A stretch of 64,000 nt of DNA. Source: Corbicula japonica (taxonomy: Eukaryota > Mollusca > Bivalvia > Venerida > Cyrenidae). Of the stretch, positions 11,461-22,500 are shown piece by piece. A model generated the notes under the pieces. The model searched no databases, was not told the origin of the DNA, and saw nothing but the letters and a program-made list of their open reading frames with translations. The number at the start of each line of letters is the position of its first letter. Position 1 is the first letter of the stretch. The DNA lies in NCBI GenBank assembly GCA_038501625.1, contig JAZAYU010000013.1:5456001-5520000 (forward strand). Reading direction: 5' to 3'. The translations under genes and the position numbers were made by a program.

Positions 11461-11984
11461 TGATCGAAATCGTCACTTGACCCGAGTATGCTTGCTATTT
11501 AATAAATGCGAATGAACAGACTAAGTGACTCCGATTCTGCAATATTTTATTTGCCTTTTGTGATTGTCTTTGAAGTTCCGTTTTTTTTATGGCATATTTT
11601 AAATGGATTGAGCTGAGGTTGCATGCCACTTCAGTAATCATTTAATAACAGCAACGTCTCTGTCTCAAAGTTGGACACCGTTTTTATTTCATTTCAAACG
11701 TTGTTCAAATACTTTGATTATTTATATATGATCAAGCACATCTGAACAAATTTTCTGAATGATATCATGACAATATCTTAAAAAAAGAAATTTTACAATT
11801 TACTATTTAAGACTAACAGAATAAAAAAATCAAAACCTAGATAGTTTCATTGAAACATACATCATCTTAAAACAACTTTTACTATGCTACATGTATCATG
11901 CGTCAGTTACGATACAAATTGAAACGATAAATTTCTTTGTACTAAGTATTTCATCTTTCCATTAGTTGTTTCTTTTGGCGTTGT
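11461..11984. other. Gene-free stretch
   Basis: AT-rich, with no frame, RNA or repeat boundary that I can support. Confidence 0.4.
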
Positions 11985-12370
11985 CTGTGATAAGCAGGAT
12001 TTATATTCTCAGATCCCCTGTCAAAAATCTATTCTTTCTATTCTATTTGATTTGTTCCGCCCATTGTTTTCTCGTTTAGGGCATACTCATTCTTTTATCT
12101 GGGGACCATACGTTGCTGAACATGGCATGGTAGTAATTTAAAATACCGCATTGAAGGTTCCATGTTTACCGTCGTACGCACTCATCGTTTGGGATGGATC
12201 AAAATTGTACTGTTCATTGAGGTAAAAATTTAGTTGTGCTCAACCCGGGGCTATTCGGCATGGGCAGTAAAATGCATTTCCATTTGTACTATCCATGAAC
12301 AGGCTCAATCAAACCGAGCCTGCAATATTTTCATTCTTGTTCGGTGGTTCAAAGTTCCCTTTTCATCTAT
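11985..12370 (+). repeat. Dispersed repeat R1, longest forward copy
   Basis: The landmarks in order are 'gcaggatttatattct', GATCCCCTGTCAAAA, a ttctatt-rich block, GGGCATACTC, 'ttttatctgg', CATGGCATGG, 'taccgcattgaaggttcc', 'ggatggatcaaaattgtact', TCAACCC, and 'aatcaaaccgagcctgcaat'. The same order is seen in inverse at 17230-17580 and 30485-30785, and in part at 19395-19540, 46740-46860 and 62395-62645. It is therefore a high-copy element of about 400 bp. It has no coding potential and no obvious terminal repeats. Confidence 0.7.
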
Positions 12371-12819
12371 TCTAGACATAAAATAATAAGGAAGTTAAGC
12401 TTTATTTAATGTTTGATATTCAAACTTCACAGAGGACTTTGATCTGTACTATGCTTTCATTCATCGCGTAGTACAAACGAAATGTTGAAATATCGCGATA
12501 ATTAATATTTTAGGAAAGCATGCACGCATTTTTCATTAGTTGAAAAAAATTTGGTACTTCGTTAAACGATACGAGATAAATTTCTGTTGTTTTTTTCTGA
12601 AGCGCTTGCGTGTTAACCCTTTACTCCGTGGTATGCGACTTTATCGCAGGGGACAACAGTGCAGATAAAGTCAGCTTCCAATTCTGTGCATTCAGATCAA
12701 GATCTACAATGTTCATATTCCGATTTAGATTCATAGGGTACTTTTCTGATGAAGAAGCGACCAGAGTAGATCCAGCCGATACATCCATTCAAATGTGAAA
12801 ACAGGCGTATCGATGGAGC

Positions 12820-13000
12820 GAAATAACAGTTGGTTCGTTTTTATTGGTTTGATAAGGAAAACGAAACAATGGATTATATAACATAAAGCGTTCTTATAAT
12901 GTTACTACAGCTTATAAATTGTGTACTTAAGCGGTGCCAGTAGCCGAAAGTGGCTCGGCTTGGCATGCACACACGTCCTTACGTTCCTCAATGTAAGATC
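12820..13000 (+). repeat. Dispersed repeat shared with 46880-47040
   Basis: 'aaattgtgtacttaagcggt' followed by GCCGAAAG and 'cggcttggcatgcacaca' recurs at about 46960-47015 as 'aaattgtgtacgtaagcggt' and so on. In both places it sits just 3' of an R1 copy or R1-like sequence, so it may be the far end of the R1 element. Confidence 0.55.
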
Positions 13001-13448
13001 ACGGCTTATAATTAATGCGTGTTACTAAAATGTTTAAGTGGCATATTATATATTAAACGTTTTTTTAGCGACATTTTATAAAAAAGGTCAAAGTTTAATA
13101 AATAATCGCTTAAATAAACGTTAAACTCCACTAGATATGTGTGATTCCTATAATAATATAATTAAGAAATATTGATTACAGCTAATATGAAAGCAAGTAA
13201 TACATGCAAATTGTAAATTATAATTACGTGAAATATAACAAATTCTATAGGAAACAAACAAGAAACAGTAACAAATAGCTTTGCAAAGTAGTGTGATTTT
13301 GGTTTTATCGCTCACTTTCAAGTTTCTTTCACAGAAAGTAGATATAATTTATAAACAAATATAGGTAAGAGACATTTCTCTAACAAAGCGTATACAACAT
13401 GTATATCGAAACAAAAGTCACTCAACATAAACACATAGTAAATACGAA

Positions 13449-13627
13449 CAGTGAAACCCCGCTATTAAAACCACCATTTAGACAGGGAAAAAGTGGTCTT
13501 ATTAGTGGGGTGACCTTAATATAGGGGTAGGAAATAGTGCAAAACTATAAAATGGTACATCCAAATAGTGGTCTTATTAGCGAGGTGGTCTTAATTTCGG
13601 GGAGGTCTTAATAAGGAGTTTTACTGT
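13449..13627. repeat. MITE with ACAGTRAAACYCC ends
   Basis: The left end 'acagtgaaaccccgctatta' and the reverse complement of the right end 'acagtaaaactccttattaa' form imperfect inverted repeats. Inside are repeats of 'gtggtcttattag'. The ends resemble those of pogo/Tigger-derived MITEs, and TA lies beside the right end. A relative may lie at 45850-46013. Confidence 0.55.
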
Positions 13628-13741
13628 ACATCCCATTAAATACGATGTTAACCAAAACTTATAAAAAGAAGAAAAAAAGAAACAAACAGCATGATATGCA
13701 CAACCTATGCATGATAAGTGTTTATAGTAATCACAATGTAT

Positions 13742-13985
13742 GCTAATGGACAAAAGTCTTGTCCGGTAGGAAGATTCGAACTTTTTGCATGTCAATTTTC
13801 AACACATTACTCTACCAGCAGTAATGGCTCAGATTCTGAAATTCCTTTTCCATTGAATGCATAAAAATGTCCTCATTCTCTTAATACCTAATTCATGCTG
13901 ATAGAGCAATGTGGATTTTAGATTTCACGCTTTTAAAAGATATTTCGGAAAACCATACCGGACAAGACTTTTGTCCATAAGTATA
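13742..13985. repeat. MITE with TGGACAAAAGTCTTGTCCGG ends
   Basis: 'tggacaaaagtcttgtccgg' at about 13747 is exactly inverted at about 13956-13975. The terminus is itself internally palindromic around AAGTCTT. The 200-bp interior is AT-rich and non-coding. Confidence 0.65.
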
Positions 13986-13989
13986 TATA

Positions 13990-14884
13990 CATCAATGATA
14001 TAACATGAATTGATGTCTTTTCACTTGGGTTCACCTTTCAGAATGCAGCTGTTTCTGTCATGATTGATCGGTAGAATCTAACCGCATTTTTGCAGTATCT
14101 TCCGAAAACAATTAAATGAGAAATGTTAATAACAATAAGAATGCAACCTTCTAACACTTCAAGCAACTTAACATTTTGGTACAAACAAGTTCATTCAATT
14201 TTACATCGCACAATATTATCAATTATTTAAACTAGTGGAAACAGGTTTACACGGTCGGTTCTCGCTCTAAGAAAGATTCTCGAACAACAAGCCTACATTC
14301 CCTCACTGAAAAATAGCTAATCAGATCAACATTTTATGGTAGAACATGTTAACTAGATCACCTATTTAAGTATTACAGTAGCGTTGGAGTATTCCCGTAC
14401 ATTCAATCAGTGCCGTTATTTTGACGGATTGGCACTAAACATTGTAGACCAGCATATACTTATTTCAGGTATGAGTTGCTTTGGTATATTGTTCATGTAT
14501 TTCAGAGTTCTCATGCAAATGGTTTTTCTTTTGTTTTAGTATGTGCTTGGTAATTAGAACATGAATTATACTAAATTGAGCTTGCAAACATTTACTACAT
14601 CCATAGCTAAATACATTTAATAACTAAAATCTAGGTGGCAATAAGTATTTCCCCCAAAATTAATTTTTTGAAATTTTAGCCTTTTTTCGCCATTTCCAAT
14701 GTTTGCGACCTCTTAAAGTCTCTATGTGGATAGGTCCAACTGATGTAACGCCTCGTGAAGAGGATTCGGCTCAAATCTAACCTCTAGAACTATATCAAAT
14801 TCCCTCTGAATTGGCCATTATTTGAAATGAATATATTCAAGTTATTCTCAGTGATAACAATCAATACGAGAAATAAGTAAGAAA
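13990..14884. other. Gene-free stretch downstream of gene A
   Basis: This may contain the 3' end of the gene A transcript. I found no clear AATAAA on the minus strand that would fix the end. No other gene is seen. Confidence 0.35.
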
Positions 14885-15101
14885 ACTCCACGAAAAATTA
14901 AAACAAAAACATCATTTTACATGGGAGTAAAATGCATCTTTAAATGTTCACAAGTTTCTGTTGATGACTTTGTCTTACATACGGGTGTAATTATCTTCCA
15001 GTTGTTAAATGTAGGCACTAGATAAACAGATTATGTAGAAGTCCAGATGTGAAATACGTGGAGTTCTTGTGTATGTCTCACTTGTATCGACGTTCTTTCA
15101 G
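14885..15101 (-). other. 3' UTR of mucin gene A (conserved with gene B)
   Basis: The sequence after the stop codon at 15102-15104 resembles that after the gene B stop. Matching blocks in plus-strand order are 'acatgggagtaaaatgcatc' / 'acatgggaataagtgtatc', 'gaagtccagatg' in both, and 'ttcttgtgtatgtctcactt' / 'ttcttggtgtatgtctcact'. Collinear conservation outside coding sequence supports both the stop positions and the duplication of the whole gene. The transcript end is not determined. Confidence 0.6.
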
Positions 15102-15127
15102 TTACATATAATGAAAACCTGTCGATT
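15102..15127 (-). CDS. Mucin gene A, last exon (stop codon)
   Basis: Acceptor 'ttatttcag' is followed by 26 nt. The exon completes a split Glu codon and then encodes STGFHYM and TAA. The matching exon of gene B (54963-54988) has the same length and encodes LTGFQLV and TAG. This is the extreme cytoplasmic C-terminus. The exon was found by splice signals and by its agreement with the paralogue, as it is too short to be found as an open frame. Confidence 0.7.
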
Positions 15128-17090
15128 CTGAAATAAAATGAAAAACAATTAGGATTTTACAAAATGGAAGTCCAACAGTTATTTTAGCCCTCACTCTTAT
15201 TTTTAATTATTCAGACTAGTGTGGTTCTATTTTAATTCGGGGATAGCCAAGCAACGCGCTCGAAAGGCGATTCGGAGGCTTTGCCCGCCTATAGGTTATG
15301 CTTAGGCAGCGTGTGTTTAGTGGGAAATTGTCAATTTTAAAAATGAAAATAAATACCCGCCCGACCAAACTTTAGCATACTTTTTCCTTGCGCCATCTTG
15401 AATTTTGAAGTCCGATCTACGCTAAAGTAAAGAGTACGAACGTTACCTGTATTATTCGTCTCTAGACTCATTCTACCTAAGATTTAGACTCTTTTACAGT
15501 AGATAAACACGAAAAGACGACAGTCACCTAAATTAAATACATGTATCGTAAAATAGTATAATATAACAAGATAATTAAGAACTTGCAAAATTCGTATTTA
15601 CTGAATTCTTAAATAATTAATTGGTATTTGAGTTTCAGAACATCAAGAATGTCTGTTTTTTTTTTAATGAATGTTTGCATTGCCATAATGGTTTCCACAG
15701 TTAATCTAAAGAACCAAATTCTTATAAAGACCCATTTTTAAATTGTATAAATATGGACATCACATAGACTGTTTAAAAATGAATAGAAAAGTGAAAAAAT
15801 AGTGAAAAATTAAAGTTTATAAAATGTCCAAACTGGTTACCCCATATTTGTGCATATTGAAACTTAGTAAAGAAATGAAAAGATTTTCGAAATCGATCAA
15901 TTTGATGCTGAGATATTGTCATTTTAGCTATTTCAGTAAATGCCAAATAAAGTGAAATAAATGTAAAGAATTTAAGTTCATAAAAAGTCCAAACTGGTTG
16001 ATTCATTTGTTTGTGCAGTCCTTTCTGTGATCAAAACCAATCAAGATATACTAATATGTGACAGAATATAAATATAATGGAGCTTTTAAATTATTTACCA
16101 AATTGAATATTAAATAAATTACAAGACTTTCAATATAATTATGTGCTAAAATACAATTATAACTGTTTCTTATTTTTTTAAAGTGCATTTCTGTTAAAAT
16201 TCATCTTGAAACTTCACAAAAAGTGCTTAAGAACTTGTAATATCGCATTAAGATAAAAATCATATCTTTTAGAAAGTGTGTCACACTCCTGACTAACACA
16301 GTGAAGTGCACTTAATAATATTTCACTGAGGTCATTCATGGTTAATTTAATAAAACTTGACACAGACTTCCAGGAGAAATATGCTCTAGTATTCATGTAA
16401 GAGATATGTTGACAGAATATTGTAATATGTGCATAATGTCACACTCCCGACTAATTTCCGTGATATTTTCTCAAGGGATCTGCAGAAAAGTATAATTTCA
16501 ATAGAACTGATAATATTATAACACATGTAATTGCAGCTAAAAACATTAAAATTAATGACACACAAAACCTATCTTTTTTTTATTATTAATCATAAAAGTC
16601 ATACTAGTATATATTTATAAAGCATGGATGTATTGATTTTCTTAATGTTTTTTTTCTTATCTACCACGCTTGACTTTATGGCATAAATTTATAACTTGAA
16701 GTAATTTATGCTTAATGTTATCACTAGTTGATACCCAATAAATGCACCTTTCACTAAAACAATACTTGTGTAGTTTCCATCTTTTTGTAAAATGATGGTC
16801 TAAAGAAATATGATTTTAAAACTGTCACACTTTTTTGTCACACTCCTGACATTTTTGCCAATTATTTTAGAATATTTGTTACGGTTGTTGCTATTTTAAT
16901 GAAACTTCACAAATCTTTAAAGGGCGTGATGAGACACCTCTGCAAAATAAGAAAATGGTAGTAACAATTTGCTGTTCATTTTATAGCAAGAACATCCAAC
17001 TTAGCCATATTTTTGGTATACACTTTTTCCCTTGACGTACTCCGTATATCATATCCTGTCTATGTATAGAGTCGAAAAACATATACATAC
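15128..17090. other. Last intron of mucin gene A
   Basis: The intron holds a direct repeat with 'aaaatgtccaaactggtt' (about 15820) and 'aaaaagtccaaactggtt' (about 15981). It also has four or five scattered copies of 'gtcacactcctgac' (near 16278, 16438, 16829 and 16847). These look like remains of a repeated element. No separate gene is seen. Confidence 0.5.
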
Positions 17091-17114
17091 CAACTGGGGT
17101 GAGGGACCTGTAAT
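17091..17114 (-). CDS. Mucin gene A, 24-nt micro-exon
   Basis: Acceptor 'tttttttcag' and donor 'gtatgtat' bound exactly 24 nt. In phase 1 the exon gives Asp (split codon) followed by YRSLTPV, then the first base of the next codon. Gene B has the same 24-nt exon at 55762-55785 (D-DRALTPV). The conserved LTPV motif in the cytoplasmic tail may be a docking or phosphorylation site (Thr-Pro); that is inference. Confidence 0.75.
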
Positions 17115-17229
17115 CTGAAAAAAAGATTAATAGTAAAGATCAACATTTCTTTACACGTTTTTACAAAAAATAGTGTGAATAGATGAAATGAAAGCTTTGA
17201 AAGTCACGGAACACGACAAATATGAAATA

Positions 17230-17580
17230 TTAAAGGCTAAGTTTGATTGAACCTGTTCATGGGCAGTAATGAAAACGCAAATTACTGCCCACGCCTCCTA
17301 GACACGGGTTGAGCGCAATTCAATATTTACACCAATAAACAGTACAATTTCGATCCATCACAAACTATGGTATGCATATGGCGGTGAACATGGAACCTTT
17401 AGTGCGGTATTTTCAGATTAATACCATTCCATGTTCAGCGGCGTGTGGTATCCAGATAAAAGAATGGGTTTGCCCTAAACGAAAAAAAAAATTGGTGGAA
17501 CTAAACAAAATAGAATTTTGACAGGGGATCCAAGAATATAAATCCTGCATATCGCAGGCAACGCAAAATGCAAAATTCAA
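17230..17580 (-). repeat. Dispersed repeat R1, inverse copy
   Basis: Inverse of 11985-12370 with the same landmarks: CTGTTCATGGGCAG, 'aaacagtacaatttcgatcc', 'taccattccatgttcagc', 'ccagataaaagaatgggttt', GACAGGGGATCC and 'aatataaatcctgc'. It lies in the intron between tail exons of gene A. Confidence 0.7.
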
Positions 17581-17754
17581 AAAGCAGGAGGTATGTCCTT
17601 GGAGTGATTGAACAATATCCTAATCTATATTGGCTGGGATATTGAAACCAGCAATGCTGTAATATTTTAAGTGAAAATAAATACCTTATATGAAGTTTAT
17701 TTCGTTACGCTTTTTTCTGTTAAAAAGTACATGCTGTGTCATAACAATATTTAA

Positions 17755-17975
17755 AAAGTAAAATACTATGCATATCAGGTACTGCCACACTCAGAAAACA
17801 CAGCCTCCTCAAACAGCCAAATTGTAGAGAGGAAAAGAGAACATGGGTTTATAAGAGGATCAATTTCAAATTTGACACCACAAACAATTAACGAAAAATT
17901 GAACCTTAGGAGTTACAGTCTTGCAACGGTCAGTGGTAAAATAATTGATCACTAGGGGTTTAAACCAGGTTCTAG
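17755..17975 (-). repeat. RT element 3' tail fragment
   Basis: This matches 2490-2700 ('catatcagg', 'cacagcctcc', 'aacatgggtttata', 'aattaacgaaaaa', 'gttacagtcttgcaacggtc', 'aaccaggtt'). It is a third dispersed copy of the same non-coding tail, inside an intron of gene A. Confidence 0.6.
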
Positions 17976-18109
17976 GGTACACCAACCTCCCACATGCCCC
18001 AGCGATACTCAAATTAACAAAAGACACAAGTTGTCTTTTTGAATCCAATTACCGTAAAACAAATTTTATCGTTTCATTTGTATTATGACGACATTTCCAT
18101 AACACTTAC

Positions 18110-18228
18110 CGGCTTGTGTTGAATTCGAATGAAAGTGTTGTGTTCGTGGACTCGAGACACCCGATTCTGCGGATTCTGGAGTGTTCGGATAGTCCCACCG
18201 ATTTGTCTCATCCTCATCTTCACTCAAT
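18110..18228 (-). CDS. Mucin gene A, cytoplasmic-tail exon (119 nt)
   Basis: Acceptor 'cgataacag' and donor 'gtaagtgt' bound 119 nt. Entering in phase 2, the exon completes an Arg codon (AG|A) from the large exon. It encodes 39 residues beginning LSEDEDET and containing TPESAESGVSSPRTQ, then leaves in phase 1. The acidic start followed by several Ser/Thr-Pro sites fits an intracellular signalling or anchoring tail. Gene B has the same exon, same length and phases, at 55980-56098 (SPESAESGVASPRTQ). The function of the tail is unknown. Confidence 0.8.
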
Positions 18229-19394
18229 CTGTTATCGTCGTATAAAAGAAAATGCACATCTTATTAATTTAAGCAATGCAATAAAATATAAAATTTGAAT
18301 AGATTTTTTTAAAAGTTTGTAGCATTGAACCAGTATTTCATATTACTAATGCGGGTATTTAATTGTTGGTTTGTGTTGCTTTATTTTTGTGTTTTAGGGA
18401 ATATTTACGTTGGTTCAGAGGTTTTCTTTACTGTTCTAAATTTTCTTAACGTATGAAAAATAAACATTTGTTTATTTGATAAGCCAGAGTGTGCAAAGTT
18501 TTATCGAAATGTGTTTCGCCTTTAGAAAGTTTTAAAACATATTTTTATATCGTTGACAGTGCTAGGACGAAAGTAGTAAGCCCTTTAAATGGCTGATTAC
18601 TATTACTGGTGTTAAACTTCAACTGAAGTAAGAATAAACTATACTCATGGGGAAATAAGCGTTTTGTTCAAGAAGTTAGCTGCAGAAAGTAAGCAAATTT
18701 CACGAAGTTGAAGCGTACGACGAACTGTTCAAGGTTGCCGGTTCCTAAGTAGGCAACTTTATCCTTGTTTAATTTCTCAAAAGAAATTACTTTATTACTG
18801 ACGATTATACAGTAGATGTGCTATAAAGTCGCGGAAACGTATCGGCGCCCAAATCACGAATGCGAAAACCTTGTATTTCATGCTAAATTGTGTTAACATT
18901 CGGTGAAGTTAAAAAAAACGCGCCCTGTTTAAAAACCTTGTATTTTATGCAAAGTTAAGTTTACGAACTTAAATAATAAAAAAGATAACACGTGAAATCG
19001 GACAAGGCTGACATTTAAGAAGGAAAGACGAGGCTCTGCAACTTTACTTAACCTACTTTTTCTTTAGATGTCTAGCAACTAAGACTCTTGTAATACATTA
19101 AGTCTGCATCTTCATTTTACTGTAGTTTTTAAACTTACTTATGCCCTTATCAAACTATACTGCTGAAAATAGGTAAAGGATAGTTTTTGACAAATATTTT
19201 AAAAATAAAAACTGTCCTTTTTCTTTTTACATTTCTTCCTATGGCAAAATGGCGGATAACAATAATGCTTCTCAGTGTGAATCAGAGGTGTCCTAAGGTC
19301 AGTTGATATAAGTTTATGCCCCATAAACATAAGTATTTGCCCCATAAGCTAAATTTAACAGAAAAACGAGTAACGTATAAAAAAACTCGTACAA
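18229..19394. other. Intron of mucin gene A
   Basis: AT-rich intron sequence. 'aaaaccttgtattt' is directly repeated at about 18867 and 18938, each followed by ATGC-type sequence. No gene is seen. Confidence 0.4.
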
Positions 19395-19540
19395 GATATT
19401 GGATGGATCAAAATTGTACTGTGTATTGGTGTAAATATTGAGTAATATAAATTTCCATTACTTCCAATGAACATGCTTAATCAAACCGAGCCTGCAATAT
19501 TTTTTATATTAGTCGTGTTCATTTTTCATCTATTTTATCC
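19395..19540 (+). repeat. Dispersed repeat R1, partial copy
   Basis: 'ggatggatcaaaattgtact' (about 19402) through 'aatcaaaccgagcctgcaat' (about 19479-19498) matches the 3' half of the R1 copy at 11985-12370. It lies about 40 bp from the donor of the gene A large exon. Confidence 0.65.
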
Positions 19541-19578
19541 AATTATCCGTAATCATGAAATAAAAGACAATGTGTTAC

Positions 19579-22500
19579 CTTCTCTTTCTAGCGGCAGTTG
19601 GTGTCTGTGCACACACTGTCTTTGCAATCATCAGACCAACCCCACCTAACAGTACTGGTACTGCAGCCAAAGCAGCTAAGTAAAAAGCTTTGGCTTTACC
19701 CGCTTCTTCAACGGATATTATGTTAGGATCAGCCACCATTTCAGCTGTAAGTGAAGTTGAGTCTATCGCTAATGATGAAGTATAAGGTATTGTTGAAGAT
19801 GTTTGCGGTATTGATTCACTCGTTGATGATGCAGTTGTGGAATATGTCATAAATGTTGTAGACGTCGTGTCACTCGATGATGATGTCGAAGTCGATGGTG
19901 TTGTATATGTTGTAAGCGTTGTGTGCCTCGATGATGAAGCAGTAGTCAATGTTTGTGTAGATGTTTCCGGTGTTGATTCACCCGCTGATGATGCTGAAGT
20001 GGATGATGTTGTAGATGATTGCGGTGTTGTGTCACTCGTTGTTGATGCAATAGAGGTTGTTGTTGAAAGTGATGCCTTTGTTATGTCGCTTGTTGATGAT
20101 GCAGTAGTCGAGTTTGTTATATATGTCGACAGCGTCGTGTCTCTGTTTGGTGATACAGTAGTGGATTTAGATATCGAAGTTCCGTCGATAAATAACGATG
20201 CTTCAGTGAAGTTTGTTTCAAACGCCATCGTTGTATCTCTCGTTGCTGATACAGTTATTGGTGATAATTTAGATATTGAAGGAGTGTTGTCGCTTGTTAA
20301 AAATGCATTAGTAACGTTCGTTTCAGACGTAAACGGCCTAATATCATTCGTTTGTGATACAGTTGTGGATGTTCGTTCAGATATCGAAGGAGTTGTTTCG
20401 CTTGTTAACGATGTTTTAGTGAATTTCGTTTCAGATGCCAACGGCGTTGTGTCTCTCGTTGGTGATAAAGATGTGAATGATAAGTCAGATATCGAAAGAG
20501 TTGTGTCACTTGTGAACGATGATTTTGGTAATTTCGTTTCAGAAACCAACGGCGTTGTTTCTTTCGTTGGGAATATAGTTATAGATGCTAACTTAGATAT
20601 CGAGAGAGTTGTGTCGCTTGTTAACGATGATTTTGTTAATTTCGTTTCAGACACCAACGGCGTTGCATCCCTCGTTGGTATTACAGTTGTGGATGCTAAT
20701 TTAGATATCGAAGGAGTTGTGTCGCTTGTAAACAATGATTTTGTTAATTTTGTTTCAGACACCAACGACGTTGTATCTCTCGTTGGGAATACAGTTGCGG
20801 ATGCTAATTTATATATAGAAGGAGTTGTGTGGCTTGTTAAGGATGATTTTGTTAATTTCGTTTCAGACACCATCGGCGTTATAATTCTCGTTATAAATAC
20901 AGTTGTGGATGCTAATTCAGATATCGAAGGAGTTTTGTCGCTTGTTAACGAAGATTTTGTTAGTTTCGTTTCAGACACCAACGACGTTGTATCTCTCGTT
21001 GAAAATACAGTTGTGGATGCTAAATCAGATATCAATGGAGTTGTGTCGCTTGTTAACGATGATTTTGTTGATTTCGTTTCAGACGCCATCGGCGTTGTAT
21101 CTCTCGTTGATAATAAAGTTGTAGATGCCTATTCAGATATCGAAGGAGTTGTGTCGCTTGTTAACGATGATTTTGTAAATTTCGTTTCAAACGCCAACGG
21201 CGTTGTATCCTTCGTTGGTAATACAGTTGTTGATGCCAGTTTAGTTATCGAAGGAGCTGTGTCACTTGTGAACAATGATTTTGTAAATTTCGTTTCAGAC
21301 ACCAACGGCGTTGTATCCCTCGTAGGTAATAAAGTTGTGGATGCTAAATAAGATATCAAAAGAGTTGTGTAGCTTTTTAACGATGATTTTGGTAATTTCG
21401 TTTCAGACACCAACGGTGTTGTATTCCTCGTACGTAATAAATTTGTAGATGCTAATTTAGATATCGAAGGAGTTATGTCGCTTGTTAACAAATATTTTGT
21501 AAGGTTCGTTTCAGACACCAACGACGTTGTATCTCTTGTTGGTAATACAGTTGTGGATGCCAAATAAGATATCGAAGGAGTTGTGTTGCTTGTTAACGAA
21601 GATTTTGTAGGTTTCGTTTCAGACACCAACGACGTTGTATTCCTCGCTGGTAATAAAGTTGTAGATGCTAATTTAGATATCAAAGGAACTGTGTCGCTTG
21701 TTAACAATGATTTTAACTTCGTTTCAGAAGCCATCGACGTTATATCTCTCGTTGGGAATAAAGTGGTTGTTGCTAATTCAGACCTCGAAGGTGTTGTGTC
21801 GCTTGTTAACGATGATTTTGTTAACTTCGATTCAGACACCAACGGCGGTGTATCTCTCGTTGGTAATAAAGTTGTGGATTCTAATTTAGATATCGAAGAA
21901 GTTGTGTCGCTTGTTAACGATGATTTTGTTAACTTCGTTTCAGACACCAACGGCGTTGTATCTCTCGTTGGTAATAAAGTTGTGGATTCTAATTTAGATA
22001 TCGAAGGAGTTGTGTCGCTTGTGAACGATGATTTTGTTAATTTCGTATCAGACACGAACGGCGTTGTATCCCTCGTTGGTAATAAAGTTGTGGATTCTGA
22101 CTTAGATATCAAAGAAGTGTTGTCGATTGTTAACGGTGATTTTGTTAATTTCGTTTCAGACACAAACGGCGTTGTATTTCTTGTTGGGAATACAGTTGTG
22201 GATTCTAATTTAGAAATCGAAGGAGTTGTGTAGCTGGTAACGGATGATTTTGCTAATTTCGTTTCAGACAACAATAGCGTTATATCTCTCGTTGGTAATA
22301 AAGTTGTGTATACTAATTTAGATATCGAAGGAGTTGTGTCGCTTGTTAACGATAATTTTGTATTTTTTGATTCAGCTACCAAAGGCGTTGTATCTCTCGT
22401 TAGTAATAAAGTTGTGGATGCTAATTTTGATATCGAAGGAGTTGTGTCGCTTGTCAATGATGATTTCGTTAACTTCGTTTCAGCTACCAAAGGCGTTGTA

